Shown here piece after piece: positions 12,320 through 21,055 of a stretch of 64,000 bases of DNA. The position numbers and the translations under genes were made by a program. How positions within the stretch are numbered: the first letter of the stretch is position 1; every line of letters begins with the position of its first letter. Below the pieces are notes generated by a model. It worked only from the letters and a program-made list of their open reading frames with translations. It was not told the origin of the DNA and searched no databases. Origin of the DNA: GCA-003244245 sp050699435 (GTDB lineage: Bacteria > Actinomycetota > Actinomycetes > Mycobacteriales > Pseudonocardiaceae); contig JBOHGM010000001.1 of assembly GCA_050699435.1 (NCBI GenBank), positions 124,001 through 188,000 on the forward strand. Direction: 5' to 3'.

Positions 12320-12537
12320 ACGCCGTGGCGAAGAACCCCGTGGTGCCGCGGGTGCCGCTGCTCGCGGTGACCGACATCGGCGGCACCACGCACCTGGTGA
12401 CCGAGGCGGCGATGGCCGCGGGTCGACCCGCCGGGCGCTACATCGCGGTGTGCGACACCGAGGTGCTCGCGGCGAGCTTGACGGCCCCGGAGTCCGGGCA
12501 CTGCCGGTTCTGCTGCCGCTGGAGGGCCGGAGGGTGA
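12316..12537 (+). CDS. Small hypothetical protein with C-terminal cysteines
   Basis: 73 residues from GTG 12316, overlapping the upstream stop as GTGA. The sequence has a beta-rich middle (GRYIAVCDTEVLAASL) and ends HCRFCCRWRAGG. The three clustered cysteines with the histidine could bind metal. No family recognised. Fourth of the five coupled small genes. Confidence 0.5.
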   Translation: MNAVAKNPVVPRVPLLAVTDIGGTTHLVTEAAMAAGRPAGRYIAVCDTEVLAASLTAPESGHCRFCCRWRAGG

Positions 12538-12827
12538 GCACCTGGTCGGCCGCTGCACCCGCTGCGCAAACCGAGGCCCAAGTCTGCACGGCCGTGCAGA
12601 CTTCTGGATCTTCCCCCGGCCAGTCCGGCGTCACCGATTCGCAGCTGGCGGTGCTGCTCCGCCAGACGCAGTGGGCGCTGGACGACGCGGCGCACGACTT
12701 CCCCGCCGGGCGGGTCAGCGCGCAGCGCCGGGAGGAGCTCGCGGTGACCCTCGAAGGTCTGGCGGCCATCGTGCGCGTCTCGGCGCCGGTGCAGGTCATC
12801 GAGGGCAGCCAGGACGGCGCCCGGTGA
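12534..12827 (+). CDS. Small hypothetical protein
   Basis: 97 residues from GTG 12534, overlapping the preceding stop. The N terminus is Ala/Gln-rich and disordered; the rest is helical (LAVLLRQTQWALDDAAHDF, then RREELAVTLEGLAAIV). No signal peptide or membrane segment. It is the last gene of the small overlapping series that follows the XRE regulator. Function unknown. Confidence 0.5.
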   Translation: MSTWSAAAPAAQTEAQVCTAVQTSGSSPGQSGVTDSQLAVLLRQTQWALDDAAHDFPAGRVSAQRREELAVTLEGLAAIVRVSAPVQVIEGSQDGAR

Positions 12828-12952
12828 GGTTGCGTCCGAGCCGGACGCAATCTCGGATCTTGGTCGGCCGTCCAGTCCGGAAACTCGGCAGCAAACCTGC
12901 CGAATCCGGGCCTCGGGCGGGCCCCACAGCCGCACCGCTGCTGCGGCTGTAA

Positions 12953-14062
12953 GAGCCTGTTGGTAAAGGGGGTCAGGCGGCCGTTGGATCCGTGCGGGAT
13001 ACGGCTGGGCGTGGCTGGCCCCACCGTTGCTCGGGTGGTGGGTTGGTGGTGCGTCGGGCTAGTCGCCTTGTCATGATCATGATGGTTGCCCGGTAGACCA
13101 TGGCTTCGTGATGGGCTGGTCGGCGTTCGTAGTCGCGGACTAGGCGTCGGTAGCGCAGCAGCCAGCCGAAGCTGCGTTCGACCACCCACCGGCGCGCCAC
13201 CACACGGAACACCTGCGCCTCGGTGCGTTTGATGATCGTCAGGGTGATGTTGGCGACCGAGCGGATCCAGTTGCTCAGCGGTTGAGTGTCATAGCCGGCA
13301 TCGGCCCAGATCAGCTTGAGCCGGGTGAAGGTGTCCAGCCGGGCGATCACCAGCAGCTTGGCACCTGCCCGGTCACCGATGCTCGCGGCGGTGACCACCA
13401 CCGCGAGCAAGAACCCCTCCACATCAACGGCCAGATGCCGCTTCCGGCCGTTGATCTTCTTTCCGCTGTCGAACCCCCGGGTGCTGGCCCCGACCCACTC
13501 CGCGGCCTTGACCGACTGGGAATCCACGATTGCCGCGCTGGGCTGCGCCTGGCGCCCCACCCCTTCCCGCAACCGGCCGGGCAGCCGATCCACCAACCGG
13601 TGCGGCACGCCCCGTTCGCTCCAGCGCTGGAAGAACGCATACACCGCCTCCCAGGGCGGAAAGTCCACCGGCAACGCCCGCCACTCGATCCCGTTCCGCA
13701 CCACATAGCCGATCCCGTCCAGCATCGCCCGCAGATCATGCACCATCGGCAGGCCCGTGGCCCGGCGCAGCTCGGCCATCACCGCCTCGGCCTCCGGACG
13801 CAGCAGCTCCCACTCCTGGTCGGTCACATCAGAGGGATAACGGGCAACACGATCACGACACCAGCAACCAGGTGTGGCGCAACTAGCGTTCGACGCAACG
13901 AGGGGGTAGACAGCCATCCACGGGCTCTTGGTAGATCAACTGGCTTGGACACCTGTCCTCTACCGGAGCCCGCCTCATGTCCCGGACCGACACGCCCTCC
14001 GTGATCCAATCGACACCAAAAACAAGATCACCTAACTACCGGCACCCTTTACCAACAGGCTC
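12953..14062 (-). mobile_element. Complete IS5-family insertion sequence (IS427-like)
   Basis: An 18-bp perfect inverted repeat, GAGCCTGTTGGTAAAGGG at 12953-12970 and its complement at 14045-14062, bounds a 1110-bp element. TAA occurs directly outside both ends (12950-12952 and 14063-14065), which fits a 3-bp target duplication of TNA type. The single transposase gene is intact, so the element may still be active. It has landed directly beside the left end of another, related IS. Confidence 0.9.
12973..13917 (-). CDS. IS5-family DDE transposase
   Basis: 314 residues. The DDE catalytic region is recognisable: first aspartate in AAIVDSQSVKAAE, then GKKINGRKRHLAVD, second aspartate in LIWADAGYD, and the glutamate in RRWVVERSFGWLLRYRRLVRDYE. 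The N-terminal domain has the usual DVTDQEWELL start. No frameshift or stop interrupts it. It is contained within the 18-bp inverted repeats and reads towards the lower coordinates. Confidence 0.92.
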   Translation of the reverse strand: MAVYPLVASNASCATPGCWCRDRVARYPSDVTDQEWELLRPEAEAVMAELRRATGLPMVHDLRAMLDGIGYVVRNGIEWRALPVDFPPWEAVYAFFQRWSERGVPHRLVDRLPGRLREGVGRQAQPSAAIVDSQSVKAAEWVGASTRGFDSGKKINGRKRHLAVDVEGFLLAVVVTAASIGDRAGAKLLVIARLDTFTRLKLIWADAGYDTQPLSNWIRSVANITLTIIKRTEAQVFRVVARRWVVERSFGWLLRYRRLVRDYERRPAHHEAMVYRATIMIMTRRLARRTTNPPPEQRWGQPRPAVSRTDPTAA

Positions 14063-14065
14063 TAA

Positions 14066-14606
14066 GAGCGTGTCGGGAAAGTGCTTATTGCCAGGGTTTG
14101 CGGCCGGGTGCGGGGGTTAGCCGGCGGGTCATGAGTCCGATCATTGCCCACTTGACCCAGGCTTCGGAATGCTCGGGAAGCCGTTCGTAGTCCCGTGCCA
14201 GCCGGCGGTGGGCGGTCAGCCAGGCCAGCGTGCGTTCCACCACCCAGCGTCGGGGCAACACAGCAAACCCGCGCTGCCCCTCGGGCTTGCGCACGATCTC
14301 CACGACAATGCGCAGCACCCGTCGCACCCAGGCCACCAGCCGTCCGGCGTAGCCGCCGTCGGCGAAGACCAGCGCGAGGGAGGGCATCGCCATCCGCGCC
14401 CGGTCCAGCACCCGGGCACCGCCGTCCCGGTCTTGCACCGACGCCGCGGTGACCAGCCCCGACAGCCCGGCTGCATCCCAGGTGTCCACAACCGAGACCT
14501 GGGATATCGGCACCGCCGCGGCTAACAGCTTCGAGTCTGGCCACGGCCCACGTCGTGCCGATGGGTCGACCCCTCCGACAGCTACGACCCAGTCCACATC
14601 GGCCAC
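14066..14606 (-). mobile_element. Truncated second IS5-type element
   Basis: The left terminus AGAGCGTGTCGGGAAAGT at 14066-14083 resembles the ends of the neighbouring complete IS (GAGC-TGT-GG-AAAG pattern). No matching right terminus is found before the acyl-CoA dehydrogenase fragment that begins at 14622. The transposase inside has lost its 5' portion. The element therefore appears to have been cut by a deletion that also removed the 3' part of the acyl-CoA dehydrogenase gene. Confidence 0.7.
14085..14606 (-). pseudogene. 5'-truncated IS5-family transposase
   Basis: Only the C-terminal catalytic half is normal: LVFADGGYAGRLVAW with the second aspartate, and PRRWVVERTLAWLTAHRRLARDYE with the glutamate. 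The segment with the first aspartate and the N-terminal domain are missing; the first 40 residues of the open frame do not look like this family. It cannot make a working transposase. Confidence 0.8.
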
Positions 14607-14621
14607 TCCAGTGCCGAACGG

Positions 14622-15113
14622 TCAGTGCCCACTGACCATAAGCCCTTGCGGCTTCGGTTGGACCAGGTTCCCGAACGGATGCTCCTGAAACGCAAACATG
14701 GGGAACGGCTCGCCCGGAGTGAACACGTCACCTGCGGCGGCTGTCGGCAGCATGGAGGCTACACGCGCGGTGCTGCCCGCCAACGCCCAGAATGACCAGC
14801 CTGTGGAGCCGTCAATCGCGCAGACTGCCTCGATAAGCTCCATCTCGGTGATCGGGTCTACCTGGTAGCCGCCGACCTCTTCCGGAACCAATGCGGCCAG
14901 AAGTCCCGACTCACGCAACGCACGCATCGACTCCGGAACGAGCGACCGGCGGTCCTCACTCGCATCCGCGCCCGCTCGTAGCGTGTCGGCGATCGCGCTG
15001 ACCCGGGCAAGAAGCATACTCCGATAGGGACTGCGTGCTGATCCACCGTCACGTGCTGCGGACAGTGACTCCGACGCGATCAGGCCGTCGGCAAAATGAT
15101 TCTCTGCGGTCAT
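14622..15113 (-). pseudogene. N-terminal fragment of an acyl-CoA dehydrogenase/flavin monooxygenase-type protein
   Basis: 163 residues correspond to the N-terminal helical domain of the family (ESMRALRESGLLAALVPEEV, then ELIEAVCAIDGSTGWSFW). It stops at GLMVSGH, where intact members continue into the FAD-binding beta domain. The 3' two-thirds are missing and replaced by the truncated IS, so the gene is a casualty of the IS-associated deletion. Substrate cannot be inferred. Confidence 0.75.
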
Positions 15114-15149
15114 CCAGCACCCTCCACGTCGTTCGCCGGGATATCTTCC

Positions 15150-16199
15150 TCAGGGGCGTTGGGGGCCGACGTGGGTGGCGTCGCGGACCGTGCCGATGTA
15201 CTCCTCGACGAGGTCTTCCAACGTCACAGCGCCTTGCGCGCCCCCGTCGGCCCGGACGACGCGGCCCAGGTGGCTTCGCGACCGGCGCAGCAGGGCCAGC
15301 GCCTCGTCGAGCCTGGCGGTGGCGGGCACCTCGGGTAGCGGGCGGACGCTGCGCGGCGGTACCGGGGTGTCTGGGGCCTGGTCGAGCAGCTCCAGCACGT
15401 CCTTGACGTGCAGGTAGCCCACCAGCTCTCCGTTGGCACGGAGGGGGAATCGGGAGAAGCCGGTCTCGCGCACGGCACGTTCGATGTCACCGAGGGTGGG
15501 TCGGGCGGGCAGGGTCGTCAGCCCGGAGAGCGGGACCAGCACATCGGCGACGGTTCGCTCCACGGTGGCCAGTGTCTGGGTCAGCCTGCGGTGCTCCTGG
15601 CTGTCCAGCAGCCCCTCACGGCTGGAGTCGGCGATCAGGTTGGCCAGCTCGTCGGGGCTGTAGCCACTCTCGAGCTCGTCCCGTGGCTGCACCCCGAACA
15701 GCCGCAGCACCTGGTTGGCGATCCAGTTCAGCACCGCGATCACTGGCCGCATCAGCCGCGCCCAGGCGACCAGTGGCGGCACCATCCACAGCGCGGTGCG
15801 CTCCGGCCCGGCGATCGCGATGTTCTTGGGTACCATCTCGCCGAGCAGGATGTGCAGCACCGTCACGATGCCCAGCGCGACGACGAACGAGACGCTGTGC
15901 AGTACCGGGACGGGCACCCCGAGCGGGCTCAGCAGCCGTTCCAGCTGGTGGGCGACGGCGGGCTCGCCGAGCGCGCCCAGCCCCAGTGAGCAGATGGTGA
16001 TCCCGAGCTGGGCCGCAGCCAACATTTGCGACAGGTTCTCGCTCGCCCGGAGCACTGTGCGGGCTCGCGTCGTGACCCGCTCGGCCATCCCTTCCAGCCG
16101 GTCCCGCCGAGCGCTGATCAGGGAGAACTCGGCGCCGACGAAGAACGCGTTGCCGGCCAGCAGTAACGCGGCGAGCAGCAGGGCAGTGGTATCGCTCAC
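15150..16199 (-). CDS. CNNM/CorC-type membrane protein with CBS domains
   Basis: 349 residues from GTG 16199, which overlaps the stop of the upstream gene; the longer frame to 16289 is only read-through within that gene. The N-terminal DUF21 transmembrane domain has three to four helices (TTALLLAALLLAGNAFFVGAEF; VVALGIVTVLHILLGEMVPK). A CBS pair follows (about 205-335). The C-terminal CorC_HlyC domain is missing or very short. Proteins of this type are linked to magnesium/cobalt export (family knowledge). Forms a pair with the longer paralogue upstream. Confidence 0.88.
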   Translation of the reverse strand: MSDTTALLLAALLLAGNAFFVGAEFSLISARRDRLEGMAERVTTRARTVLRASENLSQMLAAAQLGITICSLGLGALGEPAVAHQLERLLSPLGVPVPVLHSVSFVVALGIVTVLHILLGEMVPKNIAIAGPERTALWMVPPLVAWARLMRPVIAVLNWIANQVLRLFGVQPRDELESGYSPDELANLIADSSREGLLDSQEHRRLTQTLATVERTVADVLVPLSGLTTLPARPTLGDIERAVRETGFSRFPLRANGELVGYLHVKDVLELLDQAPDTPVPPRSVRPLPEVPATARLDEALALLRRSRSHLGRVVRADGGAQGAVTLEDLVEEYIGTVRDATHVGPQRP

Positions 16200-17530
16200 G
16201 CGGACACCTCCTGGTCCGCGGGTGCGGTCCTGGTGAGCCTGAGCTCGGCGATGCGCAGACCCTCCATCCGCATCACGATCAACCGCCACCCGTCGACCTC
16301 GATCTCGTCGCCGACCTCGGGAATGCGGCCCAGCCTGGCCAGTACCAGCCCGGCCACCGTCTCGTAGTCACCCTCGGGCATCGTGAATCCGGTGGCCTCG
16401 GTCAGCTCGTCGGCGCGGAGCAGGCCGGAGATGTGCCAGGTCTGCTCACCGAGCTGCCGGACCTGGGGGACCTCCATCCGGTCGTGCTCGTCGCGGACGT
16501 CCCCGACGATCTCCTCGACCAGGTCCTCAAGGGTGACGATGCCGGCGGTGCCGCCGTATTCATCGACCACGATCGCGATCTGCAGGCCAGCGGCACGCAA
16601 CCGGTCGAGCAGCGCGTCGCCGTCCAGCGAGTCCGGCACGGTGGTCACCGGCATGGCCAGCGGCCCGACGGCGGTCTCGGCCCGCTTGTCCGCGGGTACC
16701 ACGAAGGCCTGCTTGACGTGCATCGCGCCGAGGATGTCGTCTAGGTCGGTGCCGTAAACCGGAAACCGGGAGAAGCCGGTCCGCCGAGCGGCGTCCACCA
16801 GGTCGAGCACGGTCTCCTCCGCCTGCAACGCCTCCACCTTGACCCGCGGGGTCATCAGCTCCTCGGCAGTGCGCTCGCCGAATCGCAGCGAGCGGTACAG
16901 CAGGGTCGCCGTGCCAGCGTCGAGGGTGCCCCGCTCGGCGCTGCTGCGGACCAGGGAGCCCAGCTCCTGCGGGGAGCGGGCGGAGCGCAGATCCTCGGCT
17001 GGTTCGATGCCGAGCCGCCGCAAGATCCAGTTCGCCGACTCGTTGAGCCCGTGGATCAACCACCGGAACATGGTGGCGAACCCATTGAGAATTCCCGCGA
17101 CCTGCCGCGCGGTCTGCAACGGCCGCGCGATGGCCAGGTTCTTGGGCACGAGCTCGCCGAACACCATCGACAGCGCGGTGGCCAGTGTCAACGCGATCCC
17201 CACCGACACCCCGCCCGCGGCGCCCGGAGGCAGCCCGACGGCCTGCAGACCGGGCCGGATCAGGTCAGCGATGGCTGGCTGGGCGATGTATCCGGTGAGC
17301 AGGGTGGTGACCGTGATGCCGACCTGCGCTCCGGACAGCTGGAAGGACAGCGTGTGGTGCGCTTGCTTGACCCGCTGCGCACGGCGGTCCCCGACCTGCT
17401 GCACGTGGGCATCGACCGTGCTTCGTTCTAGCGCCGTCAGGGCGAACTCGGCGGCGACGCAGACGAACGTGCCTGCGGTCAGCGCGATTATCCCGAGCAA
17501 GGCCAGGATGTTGAGGACGATCTCCATCAC
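16196..17530 (-). CDS. CNNM/CorC-type hemolysin-family protein (DUF21-CBS-CorC_HlyC)
   Basis: 444 residues with the full family architecture: DUF21 membrane domain (about 1-190, including LSFQLSGAQVGITVTTLLTGYIAQP and VFGELVPKNLAIA), two CBS domains (about 215-345, FSRFPVYGTDLDDILGAMHVKQAF and VVDEYGGTAGIVTLEDLVEEIVGDV), and a C-terminal CorC_HlyC domain (about 360-435). Probably a divalent-cation exporter or its regulator (family knowledge). Start may be GTG 17530 or the adjacent ATG 17527. The stop is coupled to the shorter paralogue. Confidence 0.9.
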   Translation of the reverse strand: MMEIVLNILALLGIIALTAGTFVCVAAEFALTALERSTVDAHVQQVGDRRAQRVKQAHHTLSFQLSGAQVGITVTTLLTGYIAQPAIADLIRPGLQAVGLPPGAAGGVSVGIALTLATALSMVFGELVPKNLAIARPLQTARQVAGILNGFATMFRWLIHGLNESANWILRRLGIEPAEDLRSARSPQELGSLVRSSAERGTLDAGTATLLYRSLRFGERTAEELMTPRVKVEALQAEETVLDLVDAARRTGFSRFPVYGTDLDDILGAMHVKQAFVVPADKRAETAVGPLAMPVTTVPDSLDGDALLDRLRAAGLQIAIVVDEYGGTAGIVTLEDLVEEIVGDVRDEHDRMEVPQVRQLGEQTWHISGLLRADELTEATGFTMPEGDYETVAGLVLARLGRIPEVGDEIEVDGWRLIVMRMEGLRIAELRLTRTAPADQEVSA

Positions 17531-17790
17531 GCGATGCCGAGGGGCGACGGGTCAGGATAGCCGGGCGGGCAGCCCGGCCCGGTACTACAGCCAGGCGTCG
17601 ATGCGGATGGCACCGAGTTCGTCACTCCTCAAGGGCGTGGGATCTGCGCTCGATTTTACGGGCGCCTGCCACCCTGTCGACCTGACTTCCACCATCGAGC
17701 ATTGCAGGGCACGGAGAGTACTACTGCGGTGTCCGATCAGGCGGATTGGCTGCTGCGTCGGGGGACGTGTCTGCCGAGCAGTAGCGGCGG

Positions 17791-19230
17791 TCACCAGCCG
17801 GTGGGCAGCGGGCGGCCCTCCGCGAACCCGGCGGCCGACTGGACCCCGATCACGGCGCGCTCGTGCAGCTCCGGCAGTGCGCGGGCCCCGGCGTAGGTGC
17901 AGGCGCTGCGCACCCCGGCGCAGATGTGGTCGATCAGGTCCTCCACTCCGGGCCGGTCCGGGTCGAGGTACATCCGTGAGGTCGAGATACCTTCCTCGAA
18001 CAGTGCCTTGCGGGCCCGGTCGAAGGTGTCGTCGTGGCTGGTGCGGGCAGCGACGGCGCGCTTGGAGGCCATCCCGTAGGACTCCTTATAGGGGTGGCCT
18101 GCCTCATCGCGGAGCAGGTCACCCGGGGACTCGTAGGTACCGGCGAACCACGAGCCGATCATCACGTTCGCCGCCCCGGCGGCCAGCGCCAGCGCCACGT
18201 CCCGTGGATGGCGCACCCCGCCGTCGGCCCAGACGTGCCCGCCGGCGGCCCTGGCCGCGGTGGCACACTCGGCCACCGCGGAGAACTGCGGCCTGCCGGC
18301 CCCGGTGAGCATCCGGGTGGTACACATCGCGCCCGGTCCCACCCCCACCTTGACCACATCGGCACCGGCCTCCAGCAGGTCCCGGGTGCCCTGAGCGGAC
18401 ACCACGTTGCCTGCCACCACCGGCACGGCCGGCTGGCGCGCTCGAACCGCTCGTAGTGCGTCGAGCATCTTGCGCTGGTGGCCATGCGCGGTGTCGAGCA
18501 CCAGCACGTCGACTCCGGCGGCGAGCAGCGCCTCGGCCTTGGACCCGATGTCCGCGTTCACCCCGACGGCGGCGGCCACCCGCAGCCGCCCTTCAGCGTC
18601 CACCGCGGGGGTGTACAGCTCGGCGCGCAGGGCACCCGTGCTGGTCAGCACCCCTACCAGTCTGCCCTCGGCGTCCACCGCGAGCGCCAGTTCCTGACGG
18701 CGGTGGTGCAACTGTTCGAAGATCTTGCGCGGCTCGGTGTCGGCGGGCACGACCACCAGGTCGGTCTGCGCCACGTCGGCCAGCCGGGCGAAGCGGTCGA
18801 CTCCGGTCAGCTCAGACTCGGTGACCAACCCCATCGGGCGGCGCTCACCGTCGAGCACTACCACGGCCCGGTGTGCACGCTTCGGCAGCAGGTTGACCGC
18901 GTCGGCAACAGCGTCCTGCGGACCCAGCGTGAGTGCGGTGTCCAGGACCAGATGCCGCGACTTCACCCACGCCGTGGTCTCCGCGACCGCCGCCGGGTCC
19001 ACGTCCTGGGGCAGCACCACGAGACCACCCCTGCGGGCTACCGTCTCCGCCATCCGGCGCCCCGCCACCGCGGTCATGTTGGCCACCACGAGCGGGATCG
19101 TGGTGCCCGAGCCGTCCAACGCGGACAGATCGACATCGAACCGGGATGCCACGTCGGAGCACGAAGGCATCAGGAAGACGTCGTCGTAGGTGAGATCGTG
19201 GCCGGGTCTGCGGCCCTCGAGGAAACGCAC
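17791..19230 (-). CDS. guaB1: GuaB1-type IMP dehydrogenase/GMP reductase family protein with CBS domains
   Basis: 479 residues. TIM-barrel of the IMPDH/GMPR superfamily: TYDDVFLMPS at the start, the catalytic loop cysteine in GVGPGAMCTTRMLTG, and GGVRHPRDVALALAAGA plus MIGSWFAGT in the nucleotide site. A CBS pair is inserted around residues 95-205. The mycobacterial orthologue was shown to be a GMP reductase rather than an IMP dehydrogenase (recollection of published work), so purine salvage is the likely role. GTG 19230 gives the usual RFLEGRRPG start; the longer frame to 19254 adds unconserved residues. Confidence 0.88.
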   Translation of the reverse strand: MRFLEGRRPGHDLTYDDVFLMPSCSDVASRFDVDLSALDGSGTTIPLVVANMTAVAGRRMAETVARRGGLVVLPQDVDPAAVAETTAWVKSRHLVLDTALTLGPQDAVADAVNLLPKRAHRAVVVLDGERRPMGLVTESELTGVDRFARLADVAQTDLVVVPADTEPRKIFEQLHHRRQELALAVDAEGRLVGVLTSTGALRAELYTPAVDAEGRLRVAAAVGVNADIGSKAEALLAAGVDVLVLDTAHGHQRKMLDALRAVRARQPAVPVVAGNVVSAQGTRDLLEAGADVVKVGVGPGAMCTTRMLTGAGRPQFSAVAECATAARAAGGHVWADGGVRHPRDVALALAAGAANVMIGSWFAGTYESPGDLLRDEAGHPYKESYGMASKRAVAARTSHDDTFDRARKALFEEGISTSRMYLDPDRPGVEDLIDHICAGVRSACTYAGARALPELHERAVIGVQSAAGFAEGRPLPTGW

Positions 19231-19275
19231 GCAGACGAACGCTACCCGCCCCACCCCCGAATCCGCTGAACGCGC

Positions 19276-19732
19276 TCAGGCCGAGCGGTCCGCCTTGGCC
19301 CGCTCGACGCGCGACCCGGCCGATGGCGATCCGGTCGGTGTCCCGCAGCGCTTCTCGCAGCAGCACGTAGGGCTTGACGGCCTTGGCGTCGGGTTCGACG
19401 TAGTAGGACCGTCCGAAGAGCACCGGGTCGAGCTGCTCCGAGGGCACGAACTGCACGACGTCGATCTCATGACCGGTCGGCACGGCCAGCGCGTCCAGCT
19501 CCTCCTTGGTGACGGTGACGACGGTGCCGTCCGGCTGCTCGATCGCCCGGTCGATCTCGTCGTAAGGCACTTCCTGACCGCACACCTCGCAGACCCGCTT
19601 GTACCGAATCCGGCCACCGTCAGCGCCGTGCACCTGATGGAACCGGATGTCGTGCTCCTGGGTGGCGGCGTAGAGCCGCACCGGGATGGTGACCATCCCG
19701 AACGCCACTGATCCCTTCCACACCGCGCGCAT
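19276..19732 (-). pseudogene. ku: Truncated Ku-type DNA end-binding protein
   Basis: Begins normally at ATG 19732 with a good GAGAGGAG site and the bacterial Ku start MRAVWKGSVAFGMVTIPVRL. The zinc-ribbon-like part (VCEVCGQEVPYDEI) and the barrel up to REALRDTDRIAIG (residue 138, near 19319) are intact. The remaining half, including the rest of the ring and the LigD-interacting tail, is absent: the frame then runs on out of register into guaB1. A full bacterial Ku is about 280-300 residues. This copy cannot work in non-homologous end joining; another copy may exist elsewhere. Confidence 0.8.
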
Positions 19733-19785
19733 GGCCGCCACTCCTCTCTCTCCCGATGAAACGCCACCCACCAGTCTCGCGCCAC

Positions 19786-20904
19786 TCACACAGCCTCGAC
19801 GGCGTAGCTGAAGTGCTGTTTGTGCACGGTCCACCGGCCTGGGCACGGCTCGGCGCCGACCGGTCGCGCGGTCAGGCGCAGCGACAGCGGGCGGAGCGGA
19901 TCACCGCTGGCAAGCTGCACGTGAAGCAGTTGCACCGCCCCCGGATCCCCATAACCGGCCACCCGGCCGCCGTCGATTAACGCGACTCCGCCGCCCGCCG
20001 GGTCGTGCAGGCCGGGCTGAACGACCAGTCGGGGGGACTGCCGCAGCACGGCCAGCGGATGCGGTTGCTCGAGCGCGAGCCGGGTGGCCCACCCTTCGGG
20101 CGGTGCGCCGAGCGGGCCTGCGTCGACCGGCGGGGTGGCCAGCACGGATCGCAGCTCCTGTGCCTGCTCCTCGTCCGCCCAGTCGGCCAGCACGGTGCCG
20201 ACGCCGTTCACCAGGAAGGTACCGGACAGAGCAGCGTGCGGTCCGCGCAACCGCACGAACCCGCACGCGCGCGCCGAGAGGCTGACCAGCTCATCGCCGC
20301 GCCGCCGAAAGGCCACCGACAGCTCGACCGTGGGTCGCAACATGATCGGCACGACCAGCAGCCCGTCCTCGGTGAGCTGCTCCAGCCAGTGCGGAGACAG
20401 ATCATCGACTCCCACCGTGACGTGCACCCGGTCGAAGGGCGCCTCGTCCGGTGCGCCCGACCAGCCGTCCCCGGATCGCACCGTAACCTCAGGCCAGCGC
20501 TCGGCGAGCCGGTGCGCTGCGGCCTCGGCCAGCGCCGCGTCCAGTTCTACAGTGATCACCCGGCCCGACGGCCGGACCATCTCGGCGAGCAACGCGGCGG
20601 TGTAGCCGCTGGCGGTGCCGACCTCCAGTACCCGTTGACCCGGTCCGGCGTGCAACTGCTCAAGCATCAATGCGACCATGCTTGGCTGGCTGATGGTGCT
20701 GGTTGGCCTGCCGCCGAGGTCCGCGGTCAGCACCAGGGCATGGTCGGCGTATGCCTCGTCCGGCGAGGTGCCCTCCGGAACGAACTGGGAGCGGGGCACC
20801 GCTGTGAAGGTGGCGATCACCGGGGCCGAGCGCAACGTCCCATTCGCCCGCAAGGCCGACACCAGCCGCTGACGGCGCACGCGGTCGCTGACAGGCGCCA
20901 TCAT
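19786..20904 (-). CDS. Protein-L-isoaspartate O-methyltransferase-like protein
   Basis: 372 residues from ATG 20904, with GGGAG nine bases upstream; the longer frame to 21411 is antisense to the kinase gene. A PCMT-type Rossmann methyltransferase covers about 20-210: QFVPEG, TISQPSMVALMLEQL, then the SAM motif VLEVGTASGYTAALLAEM. The C-terminal 150 residues are an extension seen in actinomycete members and of unknown role. Likely methylates damaged aspartyl residues or a specialised substrate; assignment to true repair PCMT is not certain because of the extension. Confidence 0.8.
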   Translation of the reverse strand: MMAPVSDRVRRQRLVSALRANGTLRSAPVIATFTAVPRSQFVPEGTSPDEAYADHALVLTADLGGRPTSTISQPSMVALMLEQLHAGPGQRVLEVGTASGYTAALLAEMVRPSGRVITVELDAALAEAAAHRLAERWPEVTVRSGDGWSGAPDEAPFDRVHVTVGVDDLSPHWLEQLTEDGLLVVPIMLRPTVELSVAFRRRGDELVSLSARACGFVRLRGPHAALSGTFLVNGVGTVLADWADEEQAQELRSVLATPPVDAGPLGAPPEGWATRLALEQPHPLAVLRQSPRLVVQPGLHDPAGGGVALIDGGRVAGYGDPGAVQLLHVQLASGDPLRPLSLRLTARPVGAEPCPGRWTVHKQHFSYAVEAV

Positions 20905-21055
20905 CCCATCGTGCTCCCTGGGCGCGGCTGGCGCATCATCGGTCGCGGGGCCGGTTCGTGGCCGACTAGCTTCGGGCCGACGTGAATGCAGGCACAGGCC
21001 AGGCCCCCGGCGTGTTCGCCGTGATGTTGCTGGTAGTGCAGGCGAGGAGCCGCTG

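Noticed and set aside
11591..13189. 532-codon minus-strand frame over the small-gene cassette
   Set aside because: Arg/Pro/Ser-rich composition typical of a shadow frame; it also crosses the IS boundary, so it cannot be one native gene.
17531..17790. Short minus-strand frame (17585-17794) between the CNNM gene and guaB1
   Set aside because: No ribosome-binding site, no conserved segment and irregular codon use; nothing else is seen in this gap.
18845..19846. 333-codon frame starting as Ku and continuing through guaB1
   Set aside because: Only residues from 19732 to about 19319 are Ku; the rest is out-of-frame guaB1 sequence.
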